Shown piece after piece: positions 7,486 to 16,357 of a DNA stretch of 33,272 nucleotides (positions are counted from its first letter, which is position 1; each line of letters begins with the position of its first letter). The translations under genes and the position numbers were made by a program. The stretch is from Bacillus sp. AFS029637. Its GTDB lineage: Bacteria > Bacillota > Bacilli > Bacillales > Bacillaceae_G. Where the stretch lies: assembly GCF_002584985.1 (NCBI RefSeq), contig NZ_NUPZ01000023.1, forward strand, positions 334,306 through 367,577. The letters run 5' to 3'. The notes below the pieces were generated by a model. The model saw nothing but the letters and a program-made list of their open reading frames with translations. It made no database searches and was not told the origin of the DNA.

Positions 7486-8250
7486 ATGATGAAAGCATGG
7501 AAAAGTATTTTTGTTTTATGTAGTTTTCTTCTTATGTTAAGTGGTTGCTTCCATCAAGAAGAAAAGAAAGCTGAACCGAAGAAGAAAGAATCTATTCCTG
7601 AAACGAAAGAATATGGTGGACGTGAGCTAAACAAAGTAGGACAAAAGGTGAAAGAAACAGGTTGGGGTACTTTCAAATTAGAGCAGATGCATTCTGTTAA
7701 TCAAACATTTGAAGTAGCGCCAATGAAAATTCATGTGCAAGATGTGAAAGTAATCTCTTTATCACAGATGAGTGAAGATGCAAAAAATACATTGAAAGCA
7801 TATACGGCATTAACTCCTGAAGAAGTAAAGCGTAGATTAGGCGATAAAGTAAGTCAAGAAGATGCTGAATTATATGCATCGCTAAGTGGAACAGAGATTA
7901 GTGATACGATTCGTTACGTTGAGATTACATATAAAGTGGAGAATAGCGGAAATAAAAATATGCAATTTTTCTCTATGAATGATGTTACGATTAATGATAA
8001 ACAACATTTTAAAGTAGCGACACAAAACTTTTTATATGATGAAGATACGCTCGTTGGTACAAAAAATGTATCTAGAGAAGACTATAAGCCTGGTGAAACA
8101 AGAGATGGAATTATCGGTTTAATACTTGATGATGGAAAAGAAAAGGTAAAGGATATTAAGTTTACAACCGATGATTTAATTGCAGGAGATACAGAGACAC
8201 AGGATGTTGTTAAAGAAGCACAAACTTTTAATATCTCACTTTCTGAGTAA
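7486..8250 (+). CDS. Lipoprotein with DUF5068-like domain
   Basis: A 254-residue lipoprotein exported to the outer face of the membrane. It has a signal peptide, MMKAWKSIFVLCSFLLMLSG, followed by Cys21 (lipobox LSGC), then a lysine/glutamate-rich linker. The domain from about residue 55 on is beta-rich (KIHVQDVKVI, RYVEITYKVENSGNKNMQFF, PGETRDGIIGLIL). It has the look of an Ig-like DUF4352/DUF5068 domain. The ribosome binding site is GGAG, eight bases from the first ATG. It lies 36 bases downstream of the DUF4184 gene in the same direction, so co-transcription is possible. The function is unknown. Confidence 0.85.
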   Translation: MMKAWKSIFVLCSFLLMLSGCFHQEEKKAEPKKKESIPETKEYGGRELNKVGQKVKETGWGTFKLEQMHSVNQTFEVAPMKIHVQDVKVISLSQMSEDAKNTLKAYTALTPEEVKRRLGDKVSQEDAELYASLSGTEISDTIRYVEITYKVENSGNKNMQFFSMNDVTINDKQHFKVATQNFLYDEDTLVGTKNVSREDYKPGETRDGIIGLILDDGKEKVKDIKFTTDDLIAGDTETQDVVKEAQTFNISLSE

Positions 8251-8272
8251 GGTGTTTAAAAAAAAGGTAAGT

Positions 8273-8314
8273 AAAAACAGTCAGCGTTCAAAACATTATG
8301 CTGACTGTTTTTTT
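8273..8314. terminator. Bidirectional terminator between two lipoprotein genes
   Basis: AAACAGTCAGC (8275-8285) and GCTGACTGTTT (8300-8310) form an 11-bp stem bordered by A and T runs. The stop codon of the opposing gene lies in the loop. Confidence 0.88.
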
Positions 8315-8727
8315 ATTTCTTTTATGTATGAATCTACATTTTGAAAAGGTACCTTAATTTTAAATGCATCTTTTTGTTCGTTAAATTGCTTTTCATTATA
8401 GGGACCAAAACGCTTATTGTGCTTGACGTCAATAATCCAATAATGCTCACTTTTTTTATTTGCAATTGCCCCATCAGGATTATTTGGATCGGACTTTTCC
8501 TCAGTCTGTTTTGCAATAATGTATTTATCATCCCAACCAATGTCTGTAATTTTGGCAGGGATGTATTGTGTGGCATATACAGCATCTTGCGAGGGGAAAA
8601 GTTCAAATGCATTTCCAGAAGTACGTATGAGTTCGTATTCATCATTAATCGTATAAGTTAAGTGGCTTGTATTCCCAGCGCAACCAGCTAATAGGAAGGC
8701 GAGGAATAGGATTATCCATTTTTTCAA
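8296..8727 (-). CDS. Small lipoprotein (DUF3997-like)
   Basis: Secreted lipoprotein of 143 residues with the signal MKKWIILFLAFLLAG and lipobox Cys16, then a compact domain (YTINDEYELIRTSGNAFELF, ITDIGWDDKYIIAKQ, HYWIIDVKHNKRFGPY). This resembles the DUF3997 group found in Bacillus; I hold that family name only moderately. I start at the TTG at 8727, eight bases after a strong AAAGGAGG. The longer frame from an upstream ATG would place that ribosome binding site inside the coding region and add non-signal residues before the signal peptide. It is divergent from the RDD gene and probably monocistronic. Confidence 0.83.
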   Translation of the reverse strand: MKKWIILFLAFLLAGCAGNTSHLTYTINDEYELIRTSGNAFELFPSQDAVYATQYIPAKITDIGWDDKYIIAKQTEEKSDPNNPDGAIANKKSEHYWIIDVKHNKRFGPYNEKQFNEQKDAFKIKVPFQNVDSYIKEIKKQSA

Positions 8728-8858
8728 TATGGGAACCTCCTTTACAATGCTGTTGTAACACATTGTACAAGAAAAGTAAGAGAAACGCTAGTTTACAATG
8801 CTTTTTAGAAGTGGTACGATGAAACGGGTAAAAAAGGATATGAAGGAGTCGACATAAA

Positions 8859-9314
8859 ATGAAGTTAAAGGTGCATCGTCCAGCGCTTGTAATGAATCGC
8901 ATAGGTGCTTCCCTAATTGATATGTTTTTAATCTCGCTTATGTATGGTGCAGTAGTAGCTGTGATAACTGGAAACTATAGTGCTATTTTTAATCGTTTTA
9001 ATATAAGTTTTGGAGACTATAGATATGATCTCACAGTAGTGTTCATATTAATGGCCCTTTATTTTATATTGTTACCTTTTATTTGGAACGGTGTAACACT
9101 TGGTAAAAAAATAACGAGAACAAAATTAATTTCATTGACGAGTGAAAAACTAACGTTACAAACATTAATAATACGGTTTTTTGCATTGTTATTACCGAAC
9201 ATATTGCTACTTGGAATTCCATTATTATGTAACATATACATGATGTTGTTCCGCAAAGATAATTGTGGTTTTCACGATTTAATTGCAAAGACAAAAGTGA
9301 TCAGTCTTGTATAA
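8859..9314 (+). CDS. RDD family membrane protein
   Basis: A 151-residue integral membrane protein of the RDD family. The opening RIGASLIDMFLIS gives the conserved Arg and first Asp, and FHDLIAKTKVI near the C-terminus supplies the last Asp. There are three to four hydrophobic segments, at about 18-38, 60-78 and 105-128. The WNGVTLGKKITRTKLI segment after the second span is also family-typical. The ribosome binding site GAAGGAG is 10 bases from the ATG. It is a single gene with its own terminator. Some RDD proteins have been linked to ion transport, but nothing here points to a substrate. Confidence 0.87.
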   Translation: MKLKVHRPALVMNRIGASLIDMFLISLMYGAVVAVITGNYSAIFNRFNISFGDYRYDLTVVFILMALYFILLPFIWNGVTLGKKITRTKLISLTSEKLTLQTLIIRFFALLLPNILLLGIPLLCNIYMMLFRKDNCGFHDLIAKTKVISLV

Positions 9315-9322
9315 TACACAGT

Positions 9323-9357
9323 GACCTTTTTATTCTTAAATAAAAAGGTCTTTTTTT
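9323..9357 (+). terminator. Terminator of the RDD gene
   Basis: GACCTTTTTATT, loop CTTA, AATAAAAAGGTC: a 12-bp perfect stem followed by seven T. Confidence 0.88.
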
Positions 9358-9390
9358 ATCCCGTTATTTGTGGGCGGTAAGACTTTCACC
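9352..9390 (-). repeat. Dispersed intergenic repeat, copy D (diverged)
   Basis: On the minus strand it reads GTGAAAGTCTTACCGCCC, then ACAAATAACGGGATAAAA. This parallels the outer GTGAAA, the central TTACTGCCCGCAAATAGCG and the GATAAAA tail of copy B at 19806-19860, but lacks the middle of the conserved left arm. Confidence 0.45.
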
Positions 9391-9435
9391 TTGAAATTCA
9401 ATGAATGCGAGGAAGTTAGGAGGAAGGTAAAGGTT

Positions 9436-9481
9436 CATTTTCTTAATTTAAATAGATTGAAAATTAAGAAAATGTTATAAT
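9436..9481 (+). promoter_or_regulatory. 14-bp-arm palindrome beside a TATAAT box
   Basis: CATTTTCTTAATTT (9436-9449) and AAATTAAGAAAATG (9461-9474) are exact inverted copies separated by 11 bp, and TATAAT follows at 9476-9481. The size suits an operator for a dimeric regulator acting on the mini-ORF at 9523. A folded-DNA or RNA structure is an alternative. I find no good -35 box at the right distance. Confidence 0.55.
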
Positions 9482-9522
9482 AATTAAAAATAATATCTTT
9501 ATATAATAAGGGGGAAATTGAA

Positions 9523-9621
9523 ATGACAGGAGGTAGCATAATCTTTTGGGGGATTTTAATTTTCATTGGTCTAGTTTTCGATCAGCTTAATAGTAAGAAA
9601 AAAGAGGGAGTAAAAAAGTAA
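9523..9621 (+). CDS. 32-residue membrane mini-protein
   Basis: A short open frame with start ATG and an AGGGGG ribosome binding site seven bases upstream. It encodes one hydrophobic helix (IIFWGILIFIGLVF, residues 6-19) followed by a charged tail (DQLNSKKKEGVKK). This is the layout of a single-span membrane micro-protein with a cytoplasmic basic tail. It has a recognisable upstream control region (palindrome and TATAAT) and a terminator further downstream at 9791. No family is recognised. It may be a regulatory small membrane protein or a toxin-like peptide; neither is shown by the sequence. Confidence 0.6.
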   Translation: MTGGSIIFWGILIFIGLVFDQLNSKKKEGVKK

Positions 9622-9632
9622 TCGATTCCAAT

Positions 9633-9785
9633 GTGCTTTATATTAACGACGTTTGGATAGAGATAAAACAATTAACGTCATCTTTTATGAAACAGCAAGA
9701 AGAAGTAGTGTTAAGTGATTTACCGATTTTCGGTATTATTAGCACGAAAGGACAATCATTTCATACAGTTGAAGCCCTAGTATAA
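9633..9785 (+). CDS. Possible 50-residue ORF or gene remnant
   Basis: A frame opening with GTG at 9633 encodes VLYINDVWIEIKQLTSSFMK, then QQEEVVLSDLPIFGIISTKG and a short C-terminus, ending 6 bases before a strong terminator. The composition is protein-like, with alternating hydrophobic strands. However, the start has no well-spaced ribosome binding site: the nearest GAGGGAG is about 22 bases away, inside the preceding mini-ORF. It could be the C-terminal remainder of a larger gene whose front has been lost, or a second small gene co-transcribed with the mini-ORF at 9523. I recognise no family. Confidence 0.4.
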   Translation: MLYINDVWIEIKQLTSSFMKQQEEVVLSDLPIFGIISTKGQSFHTVEALV

Positions 9786-9790
9786 TAATG

Positions 9791-9826
9791 AAAACCGTCC
9801 TCGGTATAAATGAGGACGGTTTTTTT
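9791..9826. terminator. Bidirectional terminator upstream of the msmX 3' end
   Basis: AAAACCGTCCTC (9791-9802) and GAGGACGGTTTT (9812-9823) form a 12-bp stem with nine loop bases and T runs on both strands. It ends the small-ORF transcript and lies just beyond the msmX stop. Confidence 0.88.
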
Positions 9827-9853
9827 GTATGTTATATAGAAGAAAACTATTTT

Positions 9854-10954
9854 TCAACGAATACGTTGTTCGGTTTGACTATCAAAGAAATGCGCTTTAT
9901 TCATATCAAATGCGAGTTTAATTTGATCACCAGGTGAAAATGTATGTCTTGCATCAACACGTGCTGCAAAATCTTGAGTTCCCAGTTTCATATATAAAAG
10001 AGATTCAGCGCCTAATAACTCAGCGACTTCAATTTTTGTTGTGAAGGTAGTAGATTGTGAAGCTTCTAAAAATAATAGTTCATCATGAATGTCTTCAGGA
10101 CGAATACCTAAAACAATCTCCTTATTTACATAGCCTTGTTCACGTAACAGCTTCATTTTTCCTTCAGATACTTTGACTTGTATTGCGTTGTCTATAACGA
10201 AATCGGTTTCAGTTAATTTACCACGGAAGAAATTCATTGCTGGAGATCCGATAAATCCACCAACGAAAACATTTTCAGGTGTTTCATATACTTCTTTTGG
10301 AGTTCCAATTTGTTGAATCTTTCCGTCTTTCATAACAACAAGACGGGAAGCCATTGTCATTGCTTCTGTTTGATCATGTGTGACATAAATTGTTGTTGTT
10401 CCAAGACGGTGGTGTAACTTAGAAATTTCTGAGCGCATTGCAACACGGAGTTTTGCGTCTAAGTTTGATAAAGGTTCATCCATTAAGAAAACTTTCGCAT
10501 CTCGAACGATCGCTCTACCTAATGCAACACGTTGACGTTGGCCACCTGATAATGCTTTCGGTTTTCTATCTAAATATTGTTCAAGCCCTAAAATTCGTGC
10601 TGCATCTTTCACACGACGATCGATTTCATCTTTTGGTATTTTTCGAAGTTTTAATCCAAATGCCATATTATCATACACACTCATATGTGGATAAAGAGCA
10701 TAGTTTTGGAAGACCATTGCGATATCACGATCTTTTGGAGGAACATCATTCATTAGCTTACCATCAATTGAAAATTCTCCTTTTGAAATATCTTCAAGTC
10801 CAGCTACCATTCGTAAAGTAGTAGATTTTCCGCATCCAGAAGGACCAACAAATACGATAAACTCTTTATCTTGAATGTGTAAATTAAAATTTGTTACAGC
10901 TGTTACGTTATTATCATATATTTTATAAATGTTTTCTAATTTCAGTTCTGCCAT
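9854..10954 (-). CDS. msmX: Multiple-sugar ABC importer ATP-binding protein MsmX
   Basis: Cytoplasmic ATPase energising carbohydrate ABC importers, here most likely the MdxEFG maltodextrin system, whose operon encodes no ATPase of its own. It has 366 residues. Walker A GPSGCGKST is at 37-45, the Q-loop in MVFQNYALYPHM near 83, LSGGQ at 135-139, Walker B VFLMDEP at 155-161 and the switch histidine in YVTHD at 193. The C-terminal third is the MalK/UgpC-type OB-fold regulatory domain (LGIRPEDIHDE). Close resemblance to B. subtilis MsmX suggests it serves several sugar transporters. The ATG follows GGGGGAAATACC. Operators at 10978 and 11037 indicate catabolite or MalR control. It is divergent from malL. 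Confidence 0.95.
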   Translation of the reverse strand: MAELKLENIYKIYDNNVTAVTNFNLHIQDKEFIVFVGPSGCGKSTTLRMVAGLEDISKGEFSIDGKLMNDVPPKDRDIAMVFQNYALYPHMSVYDNMAFGLKLRKIPKDEIDRRVKDAARILGLEQYLDRKPKALSGGQRQRVALGRAIVRDAKVFLMDEPLSNLDAKLRVAMRSEISKLHHRLGTTTIYVTHDQTEAMTMASRLVVMKDGKIQQIGTPKEVYETPENVFVGGFIGSPAMNFFRGKLTETDFVIDNAIQVKVSEGKMKLLREQGYVNKEIVLGIRPEDIHDELLFLEASQSTTFTTKIEVAELLGAESLLYMKLGTQDFAARVDARHTFSPGDQIKLAFDMNKAHFFDSQTEQRIR

Positions 10955-10977
10955 GGTATTTCCCCCTAGAAATAATT

Positions 10978-11051
10978 ATGCAAACGTTTTCTTTGAGTTC
11001 ATTATAAACTAATAGATTCAAAAAATAAATAAAAAAATAAAACGTTTGCAT
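10978..11051 (-). promoter_or_regulatory. msmX promoter with two cre/MalR-type operators
   Basis: ATGCAAACGTTTTCT at 10978-10992 fits the cre consensus WTGNAANCGNWNNCW at every position. A second site on the minus strand at 11037-11051 (ATGCAAACGTTTTAT) has one mismatch. A minus-strand TATAAT lies between them (11001-11006), so the first operator would sit just downstream of transcription start, a roadblock or repression position. CcpA and MalR sites cannot be told apart by eye. Confidence 0.75.
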
Positions 11052-11155
11052 ACATTTGAGTAATGGTAGTGATTTTCTCATGCTTTCTTAGAAAAAGAAG
11101 AATAAAAATTGTAAGCGCTATTTTAAATTAAGATAGAATCTGTTATTATTCATTA

Positions 11156-11170
11156 ATGAAAACGTTTGCG
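11156..11170 (+). promoter_or_regulatory. cre/MalR-type operator upstream of malL
   Basis: ATGAAAACGTTTGCG matches 14 of 15 cre positions. On the opposite strand it reads CGCAAACGTTTTCAT, the same half as the operator at 14913, which supports a shared regulator of malL and mdxE. It is 47 bases upstream of the malL ATG. Confidence 0.7.
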
Positions 11171-11217
11171 CCTTGAGGGAAATAAAAATTATAGTGTAGA
11201 TGAAATGGGGTAGCATA

Positions 11218-12894
11218 ATGGAAAAACAATGGTGGAAAGAAAGTGTAGTATATCAAATTTATCCTCGTAGCTTTATGGATAGTAACGGTGATGGTATAGG
11301 TGATCTTCGTGGTATTATTTCAAAGCTAGATTACTTAAAAGAATTAGGGATTAATGTAATTTGGTTATCACCGGTTTATGAATCTCCAAATGATGATAAC
11401 GGTTATGATATAAGTGATTATTGTAAAATAATGAATGAGTTCGGAACAATGGAAGATTGGGACGAGCTATTACATGAAATGCATGAACGTAATATGAAAC
11501 TTATGATGGACTTAGTTGTTAATCACACTTCCGATGAACATAATTGGTTTATTGAATCACGTAAATCTATTGATAATAAATATAGAGATTACTATATATG
11601 GCGTCCTGGAAAAGATGGGAAAGAGCCGAATAACTGGGGAGCAGCTTTTAGTGGATCTGCATGGCAGTATGATGAAATAACAGATGAATATTATTTGCAT
11701 CTGTTTTCTAAAAAACAGCCAGATTTAAATTGGGATAATGAAGAAGTAAGACAAGATGTTTATGAAATGATGAAGTTTTGGTTGGAAAAAGGAATTGATG
11801 GATTCCGTATGGATGTTATTAACTTTATTTCTAAAGAAGAAGGTTTACCAACTGTTGAAACGGATGAAGAGGGGTATGTTTCAGGACATAAACATTTTAT
11901 GAACGGCCCAAATATTCATAAATATTTGCATGAAATGAATGAAGAAGTATTGTCTCATTATGATATTATGACAGTTGGTGAGATGCCAGGTGTAACGACA
12001 GAAGAGGCTAAATTGTATACTGGAGAAGCTAGAAAAGAATTACAAATGGTATTCCAATTTGAACATATGGATTTAGATTCAGGAGAGGGCGGAAAATGGG
12101 ATGTAAAACCATGTTCACTTCTTACTTTAAAAGAGAATTTAACAAAGTGGCAAAAAGCATTAGAGCATACAGGGTGGAATAGCCTTTATTGGAATAACCA
12201 TGATCAGCCACGTGTTGTATCTCGTTTTGGTAATGATGGAATATACCGTACTGAATCGGCAAAAATGTTAGCGACGGTGCTTCATATGATGAAGGGAACG
12301 CCATATATTTATCAAGGCGAAGAAATTGGAATGACGAACGTTCGATTCCAATCAATTGATGAATATCGAGATATTGAAACGTTAAATATGTACAATGAAA
12401 AAGTGGTAGACCGTGGTGAAGATAAAGAAAAAGTAATGGAATCTATTTATATAAAAGGCAGAGATAACGCTAGAACTCCAATGCAGTGGGATGATAAGAA
12501 ACATGCTGGATTTACAACAGGTGAACCATGGATTGCGGTAAACCCTAATTACGAAGAAATTAATGTGGAGCATGCAATTCAAGATGAAAACTCAATTTTT
12601 TATTACTATAAAAAATTAATTGAGTTACGTAAAAATAATGAGATTATTGTGTATGGATCATATGATTTAATACTAGAAAATAATCCATCTATTTTTGCTT
12701 ATGTAAGAACATATGGAGCCGAAAAACTTCTTGTTATTGCAAACTTTACTGCAGATGAAAGTGTATTTAAATTGCCTGAGGATATTAGTTATAGTGAAGT
12801 AGAGTTATTAATACACAATTATGATGTGAGAAGCGGATCAATAGATAATATTATATTACGTCCGTATGAAGCAATGGTATTTAAATTGAAATAA
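11218..12894 (+). CDS. malL: Oligo-1,6-glucosidase (GH13)
   Basis: Cytoplasmic exo-glucosidase releasing glucose from isomaltose-type and short malto-oligosaccharides. It has 558 residues, the length of the characterised B. cereus oligo-1,6-glucosidase. The catalytic triad is Asp199 (GFRMDV), Glu255 (TVGEMPG) and Asp329 (WNNHDQPR), matching that enzyme's numbering. The residue after the nucleophile is Val200, which in GH13 glucosidases favours alpha-1,6 over alpha-1,4 linkages. The start is the ATG at 11218 before EKQWWKESVVYQIYPRSF, with a modest GGGG ribosome binding site. A start six codons upstream would add unconserved residues. An operator lies 47 bases upstream. It is the single-gene arm of the maltodextrin cluster. 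Confidence 0.95.
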   Translation: MEKQWWKESVVYQIYPRSFMDSNGDGIGDLRGIISKLDYLKELGINVIWLSPVYESPNDDNGYDISDYCKIMNEFGTMEDWDELLHEMHERNMKLMMDLVVNHTSDEHNWFIESRKSIDNKYRDYYIWRPGKDGKEPNNWGAAFSGSAWQYDEITDEYYLHLFSKKQPDLNWDNEEVRQDVYEMMKFWLEKGIDGFRMDVINFISKEEGLPTVETDEEGYVSGHKHFMNGPNIHKYLHEMNEEVLSHYDIMTVGEMPGVTTEEAKLYTGEARKELQMVFQFEHMDLDSGEGGKWDVKPCSLLTLKENLTKWQKALEHTGWNSLYWNNHDQPRVVSRFGNDGIYRTESAKMLATVLHMMKGTPYIYQGEEIGMTNVRFQSIDEYRDIETLNMYNEKVVDRGEDKEKVMESIYIKGRDNARTPMQWDDKKHAGFTTGEPWIAVNPNYEEINVEHAIQDENSIFYYYKKLIELRKNNEIIVYGSYDLILENNPSIFAYVRTYGAEKLLVIANFTADESVFKLPEDISYSEVELLIHNYDVRSGSIDNIILRPYEAMVFKLK

Positions 12895-12895
12895 G

Positions 12896-12932
12896 AAAAA
12901 TCCTTATGTCAAATTGGCATAAGGATTTTTTT
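12896..12932. terminator. Bidirectional terminator between malL and the neopullulanase gene
   Basis: AAAAATCCTTATG (12896-12908) and CATAAGGATTTTT (12918-12930) form a 13-bp stem with A and T runs serving both converging genes. Confidence 0.92.
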
Positions 12933-12934
12933 GA

Positions 12935-14710
<1,776 letters not shown>

Positions 14711-14760
14711 TTAATATCTCTATACATAGTATTCCCTTAAGTGTAATAATAAAGCCTATT

Positions 14761-14775
14761 TTGCAAACGATTTCC
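14761..14775 (-). promoter_or_regulatory. cre-like operator upstream of the neopullulanase gene
   Basis: TTGCAAACGATTTCC matches 14 of 15 cre positions and lies 66 bases upstream of the divergent neopullulanase ATG. The centre (ACGA, not ACGT) differs from the other operators, so it may be a CcpA site more than a MalR site. Confidence 0.6.
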
Positions 14776-14872
14776 TTTCTCGTAGCTTTAATATTGCTTA
14801 TAAGAGTAGTATTCATTTCATATAAAGTCAATGTATAAAGAGCAGTAATGATATTATTTTTAAAATTAATAT

Positions 14873-14981
14873 TTGCAAAATGAATAAAAGAATGTATAAT
14901 GATAGACAAATAGCGCAAACGTTTTCATAGATTAAGATAATGTTTGCGCTTCTATTTTAATATTAAATGCAAACGTTTTCA
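14873..14981 (+). promoter_or_regulatory. mdxE promoter and two operators
   Basis: TTGCAA (14873-14878) and TATAAT (14895-14900) are 16 bp apart. Downstream lies GCGCAAACGTTTTCA (14913-14927), and its first half GCGCAAAC is repeated inverted as GTTTGCGC at 14942-14949. A perfect cre match, ATGCAAACGTTTTCA, sits at 14967-14981. Both operators are downstream of the likely start site, suited to repression by MalR and/or CcpA. Together with the site at 14761, they fill the 325-base gap between the divergent genes. Confidence 0.78.
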
Positions 14982-15020
14982 ATTACTAAGGTACATAGAC
15001 AATTTAGGGAGGTTTTTGGG

Positions 15021-16280
15021 ATGAAGAAAGCATTATCATTATTAACGGTTTCAGCACTATCAATTGGTATGTTATCTGCATGTGGACCGAAAGATTCAGG
15101 GAAAAAAGAGGAAAGTAAATCGAAGAAAGACTACGATCTTCTTGTTTGGGAAGATGAGAAAAAAGGCGTTGGTTTAGAGCCGGCAGTGAAAAGCTTTGAA
15201 AAGAAATATAATGTGAAAGTAAAAGTTGAAGAGGTTCAGATGACGAAACAAATAGAAAAACTTCGTCTCGACGGTCCAGCGGGTACAGGGCCAGATGTTG
15301 TAACATTGCCACATGATCATATTGGTAATGCGGTAACAGAAGGGCTACTTTCAGAGGTGAAAGTGGATGATACAGTAAAAAGTAAATTTACAGATTTATC
15401 AATAGAAGCACAAACATATAACGGAAAATTATATGGTTTACCAAAAGCAGTTGAAACACCAATCTTTATTTATAATAAAAAATTAATGCCAAAAGCACCA
15501 GAAACGATGGACGAGTTGTTTAATTTCTCAAAAGAATTTACGAAAGATGACAAGTACGGATTTTTAGCGCTTGGAGATAATTTCTACTTCGCTAATGCAT
15601 TTATGGCAGGTATGGGTGGCTATGTATTTGGTGAGAAAGACGGAAAGCCAAATGCAAATGATATTGGATTAAATAATAGCGGTGCAGTACAAGGTGCTGA
15701 ATATATTCAAAAATGGTACAAAGAAAAGTTATTCCCGAAAGGTATTATCGGTGAATCTGGTGGATCAGCTGCAGATGGATTATTTAATGAAGGAAAAGCA
15801 GCATCTATTATGAATGGTCCATGGGCATTCCAAGCGATGGAAAAGGCTGGAATTGATTACGGTGTTGCTCCGATGCCAAAATTACCAAATGGTCAACCGA
15901 TGAAAACGTTCGTTGGTGTAAAAGGATGGCATGTAACAAGCTTCTCTAAACAAAATGATTTAGCTACAAAATTCACTGAGTGGGTTACAAATGAAGAAAA
16001 TGCGAAAATTCGATTTGAGAAAACGAAAGAAATTCCTCCAGTAAAATCAGTAATGGAAGATCCAATGATTAAAGAAAATGAGGCTGCAAAAGCGGTTGCG
16101 GCTCAATCGGAAAATGGAATTCCAATGCCGAATATTCCAGAAATGCAGGAAGTTTGGAAACCAGCTGGGGATGCGCTTCAATTAGTTGTCTCAAATAAAG
16201 AAGAACCAAAAGCAGCACTTGATAATGCAGTGAAACAAATTAAAGGTAATATTGAAGCAAATCATAGTGAGAAAAAATAA
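15021..16280 (+). CDS. mdxE: Maltodextrin ABC importer, substrate-binding lipoprotein
   Basis: Captures maltose/maltodextrin outside the membrane and delivers it to MdxF/MdxG. It has 419 residues. The signal peptide MKKALSLLTVSALSIGMLSA is followed by the lipidated Cys21, then a Lys/Ser-rich linker. The family-1 solute-binding fold follows (VWEDEKKGVGLEPAVKSFEK, GPDVVTLPHDHIGNAV, GGYVFG, AASIMNGPWAFQAMEKAGIDYGVAPMP). The start is the ATG at 15021, eight bases after GGGAGG; an earlier in-frame start at 14967 would lie inside an operator. It is the first gene of mdxEFG. The hairpin after the stop probably raises its expression above that of the permeases. Also called malE in some annotations. 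Confidence 0.93.
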   Translation: MKKALSLLTVSALSIGMLSACGPKDSGKKEESKSKKDYDLLVWEDEKKGVGLEPAVKSFEKKYNVKVKVEEVQMTKQIEKLRLDGPAGTGPDVVTLPHDHIGNAVTEGLLSEVKVDDTVKSKFTDLSIEAQTYNGKLYGLPKAVETPIFIYNKKLMPKAPETMDELFNFSKEFTKDDKYGFLALGDNFYFANAFMAGMGGYVFGEKDGKPNANDIGLNNSGAVQGAEYIQKWYKEKLFPKGIIGESGGSAADGLFNEGKAASIMNGPWAFQAMEKAGIDYGVAPMPKLPNGQPMKTFVGVKGWHVTSFSKQNDLATKFTEWVTNEENAKIRFEKTKEIPPVKSVMEDPMIKENEAAKAVAAQSENGIPMPNIPEMQEVWKPAGDALQLVVSNKEEPKAALDNAVKQIKGNIEANHSEKK

Positions 16281-16285
16281 GGTGA

Positions 16286-16340
16286 AATTCGTGCCTCTAA
16301 ACATGAGAGGCACGAATTCTCTCCCTTCCAAGTAGGAAGG
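16286..16340 (+). promoter_or_regulatory. Intercistronic hairpins between mdxE and mdxF
   Basis: A perfect 13-bp stem (AATTCGTGCCTCT with AGAGGCACGAATT, 7-nt loop; 16286-16318) has no T-tract. A smaller one (CCTTCC and GGAAGG, 16324-16340) lies just before the mdxF ribosome binding site. Such structures after a binding-protein gene usually protect the upstream mRNA or attenuate readthrough, giving more binding protein than permease. Confidence 0.7.
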
Positions 16341-16357
16341 AAAAAGGGGGAAGGAAC

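Noticed and set aside
12382-12582. Other long frames inside malL, metE, msmX and the exporter on opposite strands
   Set aside because: They are shadows of well-supported genes, with no start signals or recognisable domains.
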